Part shown: positions 1-9,313 of the stretch, piece by piece | How positions within the stretch are numbered: position 1 is the first letter of the stretch | Layout: every line of letters begins with the position of its first letter | Source of the DNA: DASVBE01 sp963770375 | GTDB lineage: Bacteria; Actinomycetota; Actinomycetes; Streptosporangiales; Streptosporangiaceae | Direction of reading: 5' to 3' | Length of the DNA stretch: 64,000 bases | NCBI GenBank assembly: GCA_963770375.1 | Contig: CAVYPM010000022.1 | Location: forward strand, 62,001-126,000 | Notes under the pieces: model-generated | Database searches by the model: none | What the model was told of the DNA's origin: nothing | Seen by the model: the letters and a program-made list of their open reading frames with translations, nothing else | Translations under genes and position numbers: made by a program

Positions 1-2256
1 GGGCTTCCGGTCCGGGTCGAACCGGGACTCGAACAGCGTGACCAGCAGCCGGGTCACGGTCACGTTGGACCGCAGCACCCGGGCGATGTAGTCCTGGCTG
101 AACGAGGTGCCCGCCTGCCGCAGGTACCGGGCGTAGCCGCGCAGGATCACGACCTGGCGCCAGGTCAGCCCGGCGTCCAGGACCAGCGCGTTGAAGTCGT
201 CGTCCTCGGTCCGGCCGCGCCACAGCGCGCCCAGCGCCCCTTCGAGCAGCGGCCGGGCCGCCTCCAGTGAGGCCGCGGGCCGGCCCTCGGCACCGCCGGG
301 CGAGCTGCGCCGCAGCCCGAAGTCGTAGATCCAGAACGGCGACGTGCCGCCGTTCGCGGCGAACTCGTACGGGTGCTCGTCGACCACGTCGACGCCCATG
401 TGCTGGAGCCGGGGCAGGACGTCGGTCAGCGTCAGCGGCGCCTGCGTCCGGTAGATGGTCAGCCGCCACACCCGCGGCGCGTGCTGCTCGCTGGCCGCGG
501 GCCCGGTGGACGGCTCGCCCGTGTCTGGCTCGCCCGTGCCTGGCTCGACTGTGGCCGGCACGCCGCCCACGAACCCCTCGGACTCCCACAGCTCGAACGA
601 GGTGTCCTCGCCCGACTCCCGCAGCGCGGCGATCCGGGCCAGGTCGTCGGCCGCGGCCGCGGCGGGCACGTCGGCCTTGTAGGTGTCCGGGATCGCGTCG
701 TCGCACAGCGCGAGCAGGGACCGGGCCCCGGCCGCGCCCATCACCCGGCGGGTCTCCTCGGCCAGGTCGTCGTCCCAGGACCGGATGGCCGCGACCAGCT
801 GCCGTTCCAGGGCGGCCTCGTCCGCGTCGGGCAGCGTCTTGCCGCGGCCCGCCCGCACCACGATGTGCAGCCGGGACACCGCCGACTCGCCGACCATCAC
901 GCTGTAGCTGACCGACTCGCCGCCGAGCGCCGTGCGCAGGATCTCCTGGGCGCGCAGCCGGATCGCGGTGGTGTACCGGTCCCTGGGCATGTAGACCAGG
1001 CAGGACATGTACCGGCCGTAGGGGTCCTTGCGCAGGAACAGCCGGGTCTGCTTGCGGTCCCGCAGCCGCAGCACGCCGTCCGCGATCGGGATCAGCTCCG
1101 GCACCGGGATCTGGAACAGCTCCTCGCGCGGGTAGTTCTCCAGGAACTCGGCCAGGTCGTTGCCGTCGTGGCTGTCCGGGGCCAGGCCGGTGGCGGCCAG
1201 CACCCCGGCCAGCTTGCGGCGCAGCACCGGGATCCGGGTGATGCTCTCGGAGTACGCCGAGTGCGTGTACAGCCCGAGGAACCGCCGCTCGCCGGTCACC
1301 GTGCCGTCCGGGCCGAACCGCTTGACCGCGATGTAGTCCAGGTAGTGCGGCCGGTGCACGGTGGACATCGAGTTGGCCTTGGTCACGATCAGCAGCCGCG
1401 GCTCGGTGGCCTTGGCCCGCACCTCGGGCGGCAGCGCGGCGAACGCGCTCGACGCCGGCCGGTCGTGCCGCAGGATGCCGAGCCCGGTGCCGGGCACCGC
1501 GGACAGCTGCATACCGTCCGCCCCGTCGACCAGGTCGTACTCGCGGTAGCCGAGGAACGTGAAGTGCCCGTCGGCCAGCCAGCGCAGCAGCGCCTCGGTC
1601 TCCGCGGCCGTTTCGGCTTCGTCGGCGACCGGCGGCGCGGTCCGGGCCAGCGTGTCGGCCAGCGTCAGCGCCCTGGCGTGCATCTTCGGGTAGTCCTCGA
1701 CCGCGGCCCGGACGTCGCCGAGCACCCGCTCCAGGTCGGCGGCCAGCTCCGCGGCTTCGCCCGGCCCGGACAGCGTGCTCGTCTCCAGGTGGATCCACGA
1801 CTCTTTGATCTCGTCGTGGGTGGCCGGCGACCCGTCGGACACCCCGAGCACGCCGTGCATCGTGCCGCCGACGTCCCTGATCACCCGCAGCTGCGGGTGG
1901 ATGACCTCGTGCACCTCCAGGCCGCACCGGTGCACCGCCATCAGCACCGAGTCCACCAGGTAGGGCATGTCGTCGGTGACGATGTCCATGGTGGTCCCGG
2001 TCGGCTCCAGCGCGGCCGGCCCGGCGGCCTGCACCCGGACCAGGGGCCGGCCCTGCGGCCGGTGCGCGGCGAACGCGGCCTGCTCCATGGCCACCGCCGC
2101 GGCCCGCTCGGCTCCCGCCTCGGCGAGGTCCTCGGCGGCCACGTGCCGGTAATAGGCGTCCAGGAAGCGGGGGACGTCACCGACGCCAGTGTCGGTGCGT
2201 GCCAGCTGGGCGGCCTGGGCCAGCAGGGACTTCTTACCGCCGGAGATGTCCGTCAT
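1..2256 (-). CDS. NAD-specific glutamate dehydrogenase, large type (N-terminal part; continues beyond the window)
   Basis: The gene begins at ATG 2254-2256 (MTDISGGKKSLLAQ) and stays open to base 1, giving 752 residues of a family that usually has about 1600. Enzymes of this family deaminate L-glutamate to 2-oxoglutarate with NAD+. Recognisable stretches are the N-terminal regulatory region (MDIVTDDMPYLVDSV, then VIHPQLRVIRDVGG) and, near the window edge, YARYLRQAGTSFSQDYIARV followed by LLVTLFESRFDPDR. The Rossmann catalytic domain lies outside the window, so catalytic residues cannot be checked. It is transcribed in the same direction as the tryptophan dioxygenase gene, 42 bp downstream of that gene's stop codon. 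Confidence 0.9.
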   Translation of the reverse strand, partial: MTDISGGKKSLLAQAAQLARTDTGVGDVPRFLDAYYRHVAAEDLAEAGAERAAAVAMEQAAFAAHRPQGRPLVRVQAAGPAALEPTGTTMDIVTDDMPYLVDSVLMAVHRCGLEVHEVIHPQLRVIRDVGGTMHGVLGVSDGSPATHDEIKESWIHLETSTLSGPGEAAELAADLERVLGDVRAAVEDYPKMHARALTLADTLARTAPPVADEAETAAETEALLRWLADGHFTFLGYREYDLVDGADGMQLSAVPGTGLGILRHDRPASSAFAALPPEVRAKATEPRLLIVTKANSMSTVHRPHYLDYIAVKRFGPDGTVTGERRFLGLYTHSAYSESITRIPVLRRKLAGVLAATGLAPDSHDGNDLAEFLENYPREELFQIPVPELIPIADGVLRLRDRKQTRLFLRKDPYGRYMSCLVYMPRDRYTTAIRLRAQEILRTALGGESVSYSVMVGESAVSRLHIVVRAGRGKTLPDADEAALERQLVAAIRSWDDDLAEETRRVMGAAGARSLLALCDDAIPDTYKADVPAAAAADDLARIAALRESGEDTSFELWESEGFVGGVPATVEPGTGEPDTGEPSTGPAASEQHAPRVWRLTIYRTQAPLTLTDVLPRLQHMGVDVVDEHPYEFAANGGTSPFWIYDFGLRRSSPGGAEGRPAASLEAARPLLEGALGALWRGRTEDDDFNALVLDAGLTWRQVVILRGYARYLRQAGTSFSQDYIARVLRSNVTVTRLLVTLFESRFDPDRKP

Positions 2257-2298
2257 CTCGGAGAATCCTTTTCCCGTGGGGCCGCGCCGTTGCGGCCG

Positions 2299-3099
2299 CT
2301 AGAGCCAATCTCGCAGGTCCCAGAGCAACGGGTAATACCGCAGCGGAACCCGCTGGTGAAGGTAGGGAGCGCCGGTCGAGCCGCCGGTTCCTGACTTGGT
2401 GCCGATCTGCCGTTCCACCATCTGGACGTGCCTGGCTCGCCACAACCCCGATATTTCATCATGAGTCAGCAGGTCCTCGGCGAGCTGCCACTCCTCATCG
2501 TGCTTGGCCCGGTCCCTGGCCACGGTGACGAGCGACGTCAGGATCTCGTTGTCGTCACCGACCGGCAGCCCGCGGGCGCGCAGCACGGCCAGGAACGCGT
2601 CCCACAGCGACGGCTCGGCCAGCCGGCGGGCCAGCCGGTCCCGCTCGGCGCCGGTCAGCTGCCGGAACCGGCGGACGAACCCGGGGTCCTTCAGCCCGGA
2701 CAGGAACTCCAGCTCGCGGAACTGCACCGACTGGAACCCGCTGGCCGGCGCCAGCGCGGCCCGGAACTCGCCGAAGTCCTGCGGGGTCATGGTCTCCAGC
2801 ACGTCGACCTGGCGGACCAGCAGTTCCTCGATCACGTGGGTGCGGCGCAGCAGGTGCCGGGCCCGCCAGGTCTCGCCGGTCAGCATCGCGTCCCGCACCG
2901 CGGTCAGCTCGTACAGCAGCTGAGCGAACCACAGCTCGTAGCACTGGTGCACGGTGATGAACAGCAGCTCGTCGTGGGCCGGCGGCTCGGTCTGCGGCAC
3001 CTGCTGGGCGAGCAGCTCGGGCAGCCGGAGGTAGCCGCCGTAGGTCAGCTTGCCGCCTTCCTCACCGAAGCTGCGGGACGGCATCGTGGGCGAGCTCAT
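2299..3099 (-). CDS. kynA: tryptophan 2,3-dioxygenase
   Basis: This 266-residue heme enzyme opens the indole ring of L-tryptophan to N-formylkynurenine, the first step of the kynurenine pathway. The N-terminal motif FITVHQCYELWF places the distal histidine at about residue 51. The C-terminal stretch RARHVQMVERQIG followed by GTGGSTG carries the proximal heme histidine and the substrate loop of the family. Length is normal for bacterial forms. Its ATG overlaps the TGA stop of the upstream acetoacetyl-CoA synthetase (ATGA), so the two are almost certainly translationally coupled. No kynureninase or kynurenine formamidase gene is visible nearby. Confidence 0.95.
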   Translation of the reverse strand: MSSPTMPSRSFGEEGGKLTYGGYLRLPELLAQQVPQTEPPAHDELLFITVHQCYELWFAQLLYELTAVRDAMLTGETWRARHLLRRTHVIEELLVRQVDVLETMTPQDFGEFRAALAPASGFQSVQFRELEFLSGLKDPGFVRRFRQLTGAERDRLARRLAEPSLWDAFLAVLRARGLPVGDDNEILTSLVTVARDRAKHDEEWQLAEDLLTHDEISGLWRARHVQMVERQIGTKSGTGGSTGAPYLHQRVPLRYYPLLWDLRDWL

Positions 3100-5141
3100 C
3101 GCGGGTCCTGCGGCACGAAGTGGGCCAGCACCTCCGGGTTCGCCAGCGAGTCCGGGTCGGCGGCCTGCGCCAGCGGGGTGCCCAGCAGGATCTTGCGCAC
3201 CGGTACCTCCAGCTTCTTGCCGGACAGCGTGCGCGGGATGCCGGGCACCTGGTGAATCTCGTCCGGCGCGTGCCGGGGCGACAGCTCGGCCCGCAGCGCG
3301 GCCCGGATCCGGCTGGCCAGCGCGTCGTCCAGCACGGCCCGGCCGGCCAGCACCACGTACAGCACCAGCCGGCCCTCGGTGCCCAGCTGCCCGGTGTCCA
3401 CCACCAGGCTGTCGGCGATCTCCGGCATCCGCTCGATGACCCGGTAGAACTCAGCGGTGCCCATCCGCACGCCGCCGCGGTTCAGCGTGGCGTCGGACCG
3501 GCCGTAGATGACGCTGCCGCCGTCGGGCAGGAACATGATCCAGTCGCCGTGCCGCCACACCCCCGGGTAGTCGGCGAAGTAACTGGCCCGGTACCGCTCG
3601 CCGTCCGGGTCGTTCCAGAACCCGACCGGCATGGACGGCATGGGCGCGGTCACGACCAGCTCGCCGACCTCGCCGGTCACCGGTTTGCCCGCCGCGTCGA
3701 AGGCCTCCACCTGGGCGCCGAGGAACCGCCCGGCGATGATCCCGGCGCGGACCGGCAGCAGCGGGCTGGACCCGATGAACCCCGTGCAGACGTCCGTCCC
3801 CCCGGACATCGAGCCGAGAATCAGGTCCCGCTGGACACTGCCGTATACCCAACTAAAACCTTCGGGTGGCAGCGGCGAGCCGGTGGACCCGATGCCCCGC
3901 AGCCTCGACAGGTCATGCTCAGTGCCGGGTGTGATCCCGGCCTTGGCGCAGGCCAGCAGGTACGGGGCGCCGGTGCCGGCGTAGGTCGTCCCGGTCTCGG
4001 CGATCAGCTGCCAGAGCGAATCCGCCGACGGGTAGGCGGGCGCGCCGTCGTACAGCACGATCGCCACCCCCGCGAGCAGCCCGCTGGCCAGGTAGTTCCA
4101 CATCATCCAGCCGGTGGTGGTGAGCCAGAAGAACGCGTCCCCGGGGCGGAGGTCCTGGTAGAACGACAGCGCCTTGAGGTGCTCGAGAACGATCCCGCCG
4201 TGGCCGTGCACGATCGGCTTGGGCAGCCCGGTGGTGCCCGAGGAGTACAGCACCCACAGCGGATGCGCGAACGGCACCGGCACACACGTGGTCTGCGCCG
4301 GCGGGTTCGGCCCGCCCAGGCCGTCCCAGGCCAGCACCGCCACGCCGGCCAGGTCCAGCGGCGCGGTGCCAGGACCGTCCACGTCGCCGGTCAGCACCAC
4401 CGCGCCGAGCCCGGGCAGCTGCGCGGCGATCCTGGCCACCTCGGCCCGCCGGTCGTAGGTCTTGCCGTTGTACTGGTAGCCGGGCGAGGCGACGAGCACC
4501 TTCGGGGAGATCTGCGCGAACCGGTCGATGACGCTGGTCGCGCCGAAATCCGGTGAGCACGACGACCAGACCGCGCCGAGACTGGCCGCGGCGAGCATGG
4601 CGATCAGCGCCTCAGGCACGTTCGGCAGGTAGCCGCCGACCCGGTCGCCGGTGCGCACGCCGGCCCCGGCCAGGCCCGCGGCCACCCGGGCCACCTCCCG
4701 GTCCAGCTCGCCGTAGGTCAGTTCGCCGCGGCGGCCGTCCTCGCCGCGGTAGATGACCGCGGTCCGGCCCGGTTCTGTACGTGCGGTCAGCAGCGCCTGC
4801 CGGGCGTAGTTCAGCGTGGCGCCGGGGAACCAGCGCACGTCCGGCATGGTCCCGCCGGTCAGCACCGGGCCGTCGCCGCGCTCGCCGGCCACGCCGAAGT
4901 AGTCCCACAGCGAGTCCCAGAACCCGGCCAGGTCGGTGACCGACCATTCCCACAGCTCCTGGCCGGGGTCCAGGTGCAGCCCGCGCCGATCGGCCAGCCA
5001 GCGGGCGTAGTGCGCGAGCCTGCTGGCCGCGGCGGACTCCGCGGTCGGCTCCCACAGCACGGCGCCGTAGTCCGGTCCGGCGTAGGCCGCCGCCAGTTCC
5101 GCGGACCCGAACGGGGCGCCGGTGTGATCGTCAATGGGCAT
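3096..5141 (-). CDS. aacS: acetoacetyl-CoA synthetase
   Basis: This 681-residue adenylate-forming ligase activates acetoacetate with ATP and CoA. The start chosen is ATG 5139-5141 (MPIDDHTGAPF); longer in-frame upstream sequence has no family similarity. The P-loop-like motif SSGTTGLPKPIVHGH, the GGTDVCTGF region and the hinge GRSDATLNRGG are present. The C-terminal SGKKLEVPVRKIL carries the catalytic lysine expected of the ACS superfamily. The length and the LWEPTAES/WEWSVTDLAGFW N-terminal domain fit AacS rather than acetyl-CoA synthetase. It is the first gene of a coupled pair with kynA, which suggests ketone-body or amino-acid carbon use. Confidence 0.93.
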   Translation of the reverse strand: MPIDDHTGAPFGSAELAAAYAGPDYGAVLWEPTAESAAASRLAHYARWLADRRGLHLDPGQELWEWSVTDLAGFWDSLWDYFGVAGERGDGPVLTGGTMPDVRWFPGATLNYARQALLTARTEPGRTAVIYRGEDGRRGELTYGELDREVARVAAGLAGAGVRTGDRVGGYLPNVPEALIAMLAAASLGAVWSSCSPDFGATSVIDRFAQISPKVLVASPGYQYNGKTYDRRAEVARIAAQLPGLGAVVLTGDVDGPGTAPLDLAGVAVLAWDGLGGPNPPAQTTCVPVPFAHPLWVLYSSGTTGLPKPIVHGHGGIVLEHLKALSFYQDLRPGDAFFWLTTTGWMMWNYLASGLLAGVAIVLYDGAPAYPSADSLWQLIAETGTTYAGTGAPYLLACAKAGITPGTEHDLSRLRGIGSTGSPLPPEGFSWVYGSVQRDLILGSMSGGTDVCTGFIGSSPLLPVRAGIIAGRFLGAQVEAFDAAGKPVTGEVGELVVTAPMPSMPVGFWNDPDGERYRASYFADYPGVWRHGDWIMFLPDGGSVIYGRSDATLNRGGVRMGTAEFYRVIERMPEIADSLVVDTGQLGTEGRLVLYVVLAGRAVLDDALASRIRAALRAELSPRHAPDEIHQVPGIPRTLSGKKLEVPVRKILLGTPLAQAADPDSLANPEVLAHFVPQDPR

Positions 5142-5270
5142 GGCCCCAGCATGCGAGGTACATCGCCGGGCCGCAACGACACATCCGGATGGTTTACGGA
5201 TGGTGCCCGCCGGCCCGCCCGGTCCTGGCCTGCCGTGCATGGGTGCCGGCCCGGGGGGTACGCCTGCGCC

Positions 5271-6092
5271 ATGAGCAGGTTGCGTGACAGCGTGCGCCGG
5301 CGGCGCGGGAACACTGAATCCGTCCCCCCGCAGGCTCTTTCCCCGGCTTCGCCGGACGCGCCGGCCGAACCTGACCTGGCCGGGGAGTTCGCCGAGCTGG
5401 CCGGCGAGCTGCCCGGCGCCGACGAGACCCGGCAGCGCCGGGCGCTGGCCGCGGCCCGCCGCAGGGTCAGCAGGAGCGGCGCGGTCACCTGGCACGGCGC
5501 CCGGTCGGCCGGGCACTGGATGTCCGAGCAGGTGATCTCGATGGCGCCGCGGGTCCCGGTCCGGGACGCGGCCACGCTGCGCCGGCAGTACCCCGGCAAG
5601 ACCCCTGAGGAGCTGGCCGACATCGTGATCCGCGGGGCCGGCCGCACCGCGGCCGGGATCGGCGCGGCGGTGGGCGCCGCCTCGGTGCTGCCGATGATGC
5701 CCGCCATGCCGGTGGAGGTGGCCACCGAGACGCTGGCCCTGGTCGCCATCGAGCTGAAGATGATCGCCGAGCTGCACGAGGTGTACGGGCTGCGCGCGCC
5801 AGGCTCGGCGATCGAGCGGATGACCGCTTACGTCGGGTCGTGGACCCGGCGGAGCGGGGTGATCGGGCTGGCCCCGGGCGGGATCCTCCTGGCCGTGGGC
5901 TCGCCGCTGCGCCGCCGGCTGCAGCGGCGGCTGCTGGCCCGGGCCAGCCGCAGCGCCCTCTCGCTCGGCCCGCTGCTGACCGGGATGGCCGCCGGGGCGT
6001 GGCTGAACCAGAGCGAGACCCGCAAGCTCGGCCAGGACATCAGGGACGACCTGCGGCACCGGTCCCCGTGGGCGGGCCGCTGGCCCAGCTAG
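5271..6092 (+). CDS. conserved actinobacterial membrane-associated protein of unknown function
   Basis: ATG 5271 gives 273 residues. The first 60 residues are charged and low in complexity. The centre (about residues 115-175) holds hydrophobic stretches rich in Gly and Ala, then VATETLALVAIELKMIAELHEVYG. A second hydrophobic patch, LGPLLTGMAAGAWLN, lies near the C-terminus. I recognise this as a family widespread in Streptomyces-like genomes with no assigned biochemical role. It is divergent from aacS, with about 130 bp between the starts, so the two promoters share that gap. The function cannot be stated from the sequence. Confidence 0.7.
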   Translation: MSRLRDSVRRRRGNTESVPPQALSPASPDAPAEPDLAGEFAELAGELPGADETRQRRALAAARRRVSRSGAVTWHGARSAGHWMSEQVISMAPRVPVRDAATLRRQYPGKTPEELADIVIRGAGRTAAGIGAAVGAASVLPMMPAMPVEVATETLALVAIELKMIAELHEVYGLRAPGSAIERMTAYVGSWTRRSGVIGLAPGGILLAVGSPLRRRLQRRLLARASRSALSLGPLLTGMAAGAWLNQSETRKLGQDIRDDLRHRSPWAGRWPS

Positions 6093-6111
6093 GCCCGCCG
6101 CCTGGTGGCTG

Positions 6112-6871
6112 CTAGCTCGCCGAGGGCATGGTCAGCAGCCCGATGCCGCGCAGCACGGCGGGCACGTCGGCCAGGTCCGGCAGCACCAGGTCGGCGCCGG
6201 CCGCGCGCAGGTCGCTCTCCGTGGACCGGCCGGTGGCCACGGCCACGCTGCTGGCCCCGCCCCGTTTCGCCGCCGCCACGTCCCTGACCGAGTCGCCGAC
6301 GTAGACCGTGTTGCGCTCGGTGAACGCCTTGCCGTACTTCTCCGCGGCCCGGCCCCTGGCCATCATCACCTGCGCGCCCTTGGGGTAGCTCTCCGAGCCG
6401 TACCCGCCGACCTCGAAGTCGAAGTAGCCCGCCAGGCCGAAGGCGGCCAGCTTGGCCACCGCGTTGGGCCGGATCGTGCCGGTCAGCACGGACTGCACGA
6501 CCACGTCCGGCCGGCTGGCCAGGGTCTCGACCGCCTGGGCGGCTCCGGTCAGCAGGCGGCCCTGCTCGGTCAGCTCGCCCTGGCGGGCCGCGAATGCGCC
6601 GGCCAGCGCGTCGTAGAAGGCGGCCAGGAGCGCGTCGCCGCTGTCGTCGCCGCGTGGTGTCGGGGACAGCGTTGCGGGCCAGCGCGTCGAAGAAGATCTC
6701 CGATTCGCTCTGCCCGGCGAACTGCGGCAGCTGGATCAGCCGTCTCCCGGTGACCTGCTGGAACGCGTCGGCGTAGGCGGCCCTGGTGACCCGGCTGACG
6801 TCGACCAGGGTCAGGTCGATGTTCCAGAGCACGAGGCAGCGAATGAGGGCCTCCGGGGCGTCACAGGCCAA
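6112..6871 (-). CDS. HAD-superfamily phosphatase-like protein, interrupted by a frameshift
   Basis: The N-terminal part (LVLWNIDLTLVDVSRVTRAAYADAF) and the C-terminal part (VVVQSVLTGTIRPNAVAKL, YVGDSVRDVAAAKRGG) belong to one HAD phosphatase but lie in different frames. The switch is near base 6650, within GACACCACGCGGCGAC; removing one base there restores a continuous reading. Motif I reads N-I-D, so the first, nucleophilic aspartate of the usual DxD is asparagine. Motif IV (GDSVRD) looks intact. The furthest upstream start is TTG 6871; an internal GTG just before VLWNID is also possible. Phosphatase activity is doubtful because of the missing nucleophile. Confidence 0.7.
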
Positions 6872-6941
6872 AGGGACCGGCCAGAAAAGGCAGTACAGGG
6901 CAGTGCGAGAGTACCGCCGTCGGCCCGCAGGGCCGACAGGC

Positions 6942-8570
6942 TCAGCCCATGTGCGGGTAACGGTAGTCCACCGGCGGCACGAACAGCTCCTTGATGGTCC
7001 GCGGGCTGGCCCAGCGGGTCAGGTTGAGCATCGAGCCGGCCTTGTCGTTGGTGCCGCTGGCCCGGCCGCCGCCGAACGGCTGCTGGCCGACCACCGCGCC
7101 GGTGGGCTTGTCGTTGATGTAGAAGTTGCCGGCCGCGAACCGCAGCTTCTCCGTCGCCGCGGCGATCGCGGCCCGGTCCTGGGCGATGATCGCGCCGGTC
7201 AGCGCGTACGGGGACACGTCGCCGGCCTGGGCCAGCACCTCGTCGTACCGCGCGTCGTCGTACACGTGCACGGCCAGGATCGGGCCGAAGTACTCCGTGG
7301 TGAACACCTCGTCGGCCGGGTCGGTGCAGGCCAGCACGGTCGGCTCGACGAAGTACCCGTCCTGTCCGTGCACCTCGCCGCCGGTCAGCACGGTCACCGA
7401 CGGGGTGGACTTGGCCCGGGCCAGCGCGGCGGTGTGCTTGGCCAGCGCCCGGTCGTCGATGACCGCGCCCATGAACAGCGAGAAGTCGGCGGACACGTCG
7501 CCCACCGTGAGCCCGGCGGCCTGGGCCACGAAGTCGTCACCCATCCGGTCCCACACCGACCTGGCCACGTAAGCCCGGGACGCTGCCGAGCACTTCTGGC
7601 CCTGGTACTCGAACGCGCCCCGGATCAGCGCGGTGGTCAGCACCGCCGGGTCGGCCGACGGGTGCGCGATGACGAAGTCCTTGCCGCCGGTCTCGCCGAC
7701 CAGCCGCGGGTAGCTGCGGTAGCCGGCGATGTTCTCCCCGACCGTCCGCCACAGGTGCTGGAACGTGCCGGTGGACCCGGTGAAGTGGATGCCGGCCAGG
7801 TCCGGCGCGGTCAGCGCGACCCGGGATACCGCGGCGCCGTCGCCGGTGACCAGGTTGATCACGCCGGGCGGCAGCCCGGCCGCCTCCAGCAGCCGCATCA
7901 GGTAGTGCGCGGACAGCTGCTGGGTGGGGGACGGCTTCCACACCACGACGTTGCCCATCAGGGCCGGGGCGGTGGGCAGGTTGCCGGCGATCGAGGTGAA
8001 GTTGAACGGGGTGATGGCCAGCACGAAGCCCTCGAGCGGCCGGTACTCAAGCCGGTTCCACGCGCTGCTCAGTGAGGACGGCTGCTCGGCCAGCAGCTGG
8101 CGGCCGAAGTGCACGTTGTACCGCCAGAAGTCGATCAGCTCGCAGGCGGCGTCGATCTCGGCCTGGAACGGCGACTTGGACTGGCCCAGCACGGTGGCCG
8201 CGTTGATCGTGGCCCGCCACGGGCCGGCCAGCAGCTCGGCGGCCTTGAGCAGGACCGCGGCCCGGTCGTCGTAGGACAGCGCCCGCCAGCCCGGCGCGGC
8301 CGCCCGGGCCGCCTCGATCGCGGCGGCCACCTCGGCGTCGGTGGCGTTGCCCAGGTCACCGAGCACCTGCTGGTGGTGGTGCGGCTGCACGACGGCGATC
8401 CGGTCGCCGCTGCCCATCCGCTGCTGGCCGCCGATCGTCATGGTCAGCTCGGCCCGTTCGCCGGCCAGCTCCTTGACCCTGGCCTCCAGCGCGGCGCGCT
8501 CGGCGCTGCCCGGGGCGTAGGTCCTGACCGGCTCGTTGACCGGCGGCGGAACGTTGGTGACGGCATCCAT
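6942..8570 (-). CDS. pruA: L-glutamate gamma-semialdehyde (1-pyrroline-5-carboxylate) dehydrogenase
   Basis: ATG 8568-8570 (MDAVTNVPPPVNEP) gives 542 residues, the usual length of monofunctional P5C dehydrogenase. The enzyme oxidises glutamate semialdehyde to glutamate with NAD+, the last step of proline and ornithine catabolism. Visible motifs are ITPFNFTSIAGNL (cofactor region), GETGGKDFVI with the catalytic glutamate, and YQGQKCSAASR with the catalytic cysteine. No proline dehydrogenase gene lies beside it. The ornithine aminotransferase at 49373, which makes its substrate, is in the same window but far away. Confidence 0.95.
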   Translation of the reverse strand: MDAVTNVPPPVNEPVRTYAPGSAERAALEARVKELAGERAELTMTIGGQQRMGSGDRIAVVQPHHHQQVLGDLGNATDAEVAAAIEAARAAAPGWRALSYDDRAAVLLKAAELLAGPWRATINAATVLGQSKSPFQAEIDAACELIDFWRYNVHFGRQLLAEQPSSLSSAWNRLEYRPLEGFVLAITPFNFTSIAGNLPTAPALMGNVVVWKPSPTQQLSAHYLMRLLEAAGLPPGVINLVTGDGAAVSRVALTAPDLAGIHFTGSTGTFQHLWRTVGENIAGYRSYPRLVGETGGKDFVIAHPSADPAVLTTALIRGAFEYQGQKCSAASRAYVARSVWDRMGDDFVAQAAGLTVGDVSADFSLFMGAVIDDRALAKHTAALARAKSTPSVTVLTGGEVHGQDGYFVEPTVLACTDPADEVFTTEYFGPILAVHVYDDARYDEVLAQAGDVSPYALTGAIIAQDRAAIAAATEKLRFAAGNFYINDKPTGAVVGQQPFGGGRASGTNDKAGSMLNLTRWASPRTIKELFVPPVDYRYPHMG

Positions 8571-8669
8571 GCGGCTCGGCCTCCCTGCGCTCGCTGACGT
8601 CGATGGCAGCGTTCTCATCGTCGCACGGCAGGGTGCGGGCGCAACCGGCCCGGGCCCGTGCTGGCTAGA

Positions 8670-9164
8670 TCAGGCGATCAGATACTGGAGTTCCTGGCGG
8701 GCGTACCACATCAGCTCGTGGCCCTCCGCCCCGTCCACGGTGAACCGGGCGTCGTCGTCGCCCTCGTCGGCCTTGGGCAGCGCGGCCACCGCGGCCCGGA
8801 TGTCGTCCACCGCGACCACGTCGTCCACGTGACCGGACACCACCAGGCTGACCGGGACGTCGCCGCTGACCTCGACCGCGGCCGGGTCGGCGGCCCCGCT
8901 GACCGCCTTGACCCGCTCGTCCGGGATCTCCACCGCGAGCACGACCCGGCGCGGCGGCGCGTCCGGGTCCTCGGCCAGCCGCCGCAGCGACGCCCGGGCC
9001 GCCTGGGCCATCGCCACGTACTCGAGTTCCTCGAGGTCCCCGCTCGAGTACCACTCGCGCAGCGCCGGGGTGACCGCGAAACCGCGCAGCGGCGGATCGC
9101 CCACCTCGGAACGGCCGAGCACCGCTGCCAGCGCTGGCAACGTGCCGGGCAGGTAAACGCGCAT
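8670..9164 (-). CDS. DUF6912 family protein
   Basis: ATG 9162-9164 opens MRVYLPGTLPALAAVLG and gives 164 residues. This N-terminus and the C-terminal HELMWYARQELQYL are characteristic of a small actinobacterial family with no known function. It is probably cytoplasmic: there is no signal peptide or membrane segment. An upstream in-frame GTG would add 28 residues without family resemblance and was not used. It stands alone between pruA and vsr on the same strand. Confidence 0.75.
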   Translation of the reverse strand: MRVYLPGTLPALAAVLGRSEVGDPPLRGFAVTPALREWYSSGDLEELEYVAMAQAARASLRRLAEDPDAPPRRVVLAVEIPDERVKAVSGAADPAAVEVSGDVPVSLVVSGHVDDVVAVDDIRAAVAALPKADEGDDDARFTVDGAEGHELMWYARQELQYLIA

Positions 9165-9313
9165 TGGGCCCCAAACGGTGCGGCCGCGCTCCCGCGGCGG
9201 CGTCACGCTTCCTAGTGAAGCAGGAAGGAGACCAGAGTGTGCCACCATCGGCGGCCGGCCGGCCCGGATTTAACGCCGGCGTGACCAGATAGATGAATCC
9301 GGGCGGACAGGCC

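Noticed and set aside
373..2394. Long plus-strand reading frame (673 codons) opposite the glutamate dehydrogenase
   Set aside because: It is an antisense shadow of GC-rich coding sequence, rich in Arg, Gln, His and Gly with no recognisable motif, while the minus strand is clearly glutamate dehydrogenase.
4974..5270. N-terminal extension of the 5271 membrane protein
   Set aside because: The extension overlaps the antisense of aacS and lacks similarity; ATG 5271 fits the family start.
5142..6059. N-terminal extension of acetoacetyl-CoA synthetase by about 300 residues
   Set aside because: It is the antisense of the 5271 gene, and the family begins at MPIDDHTG.
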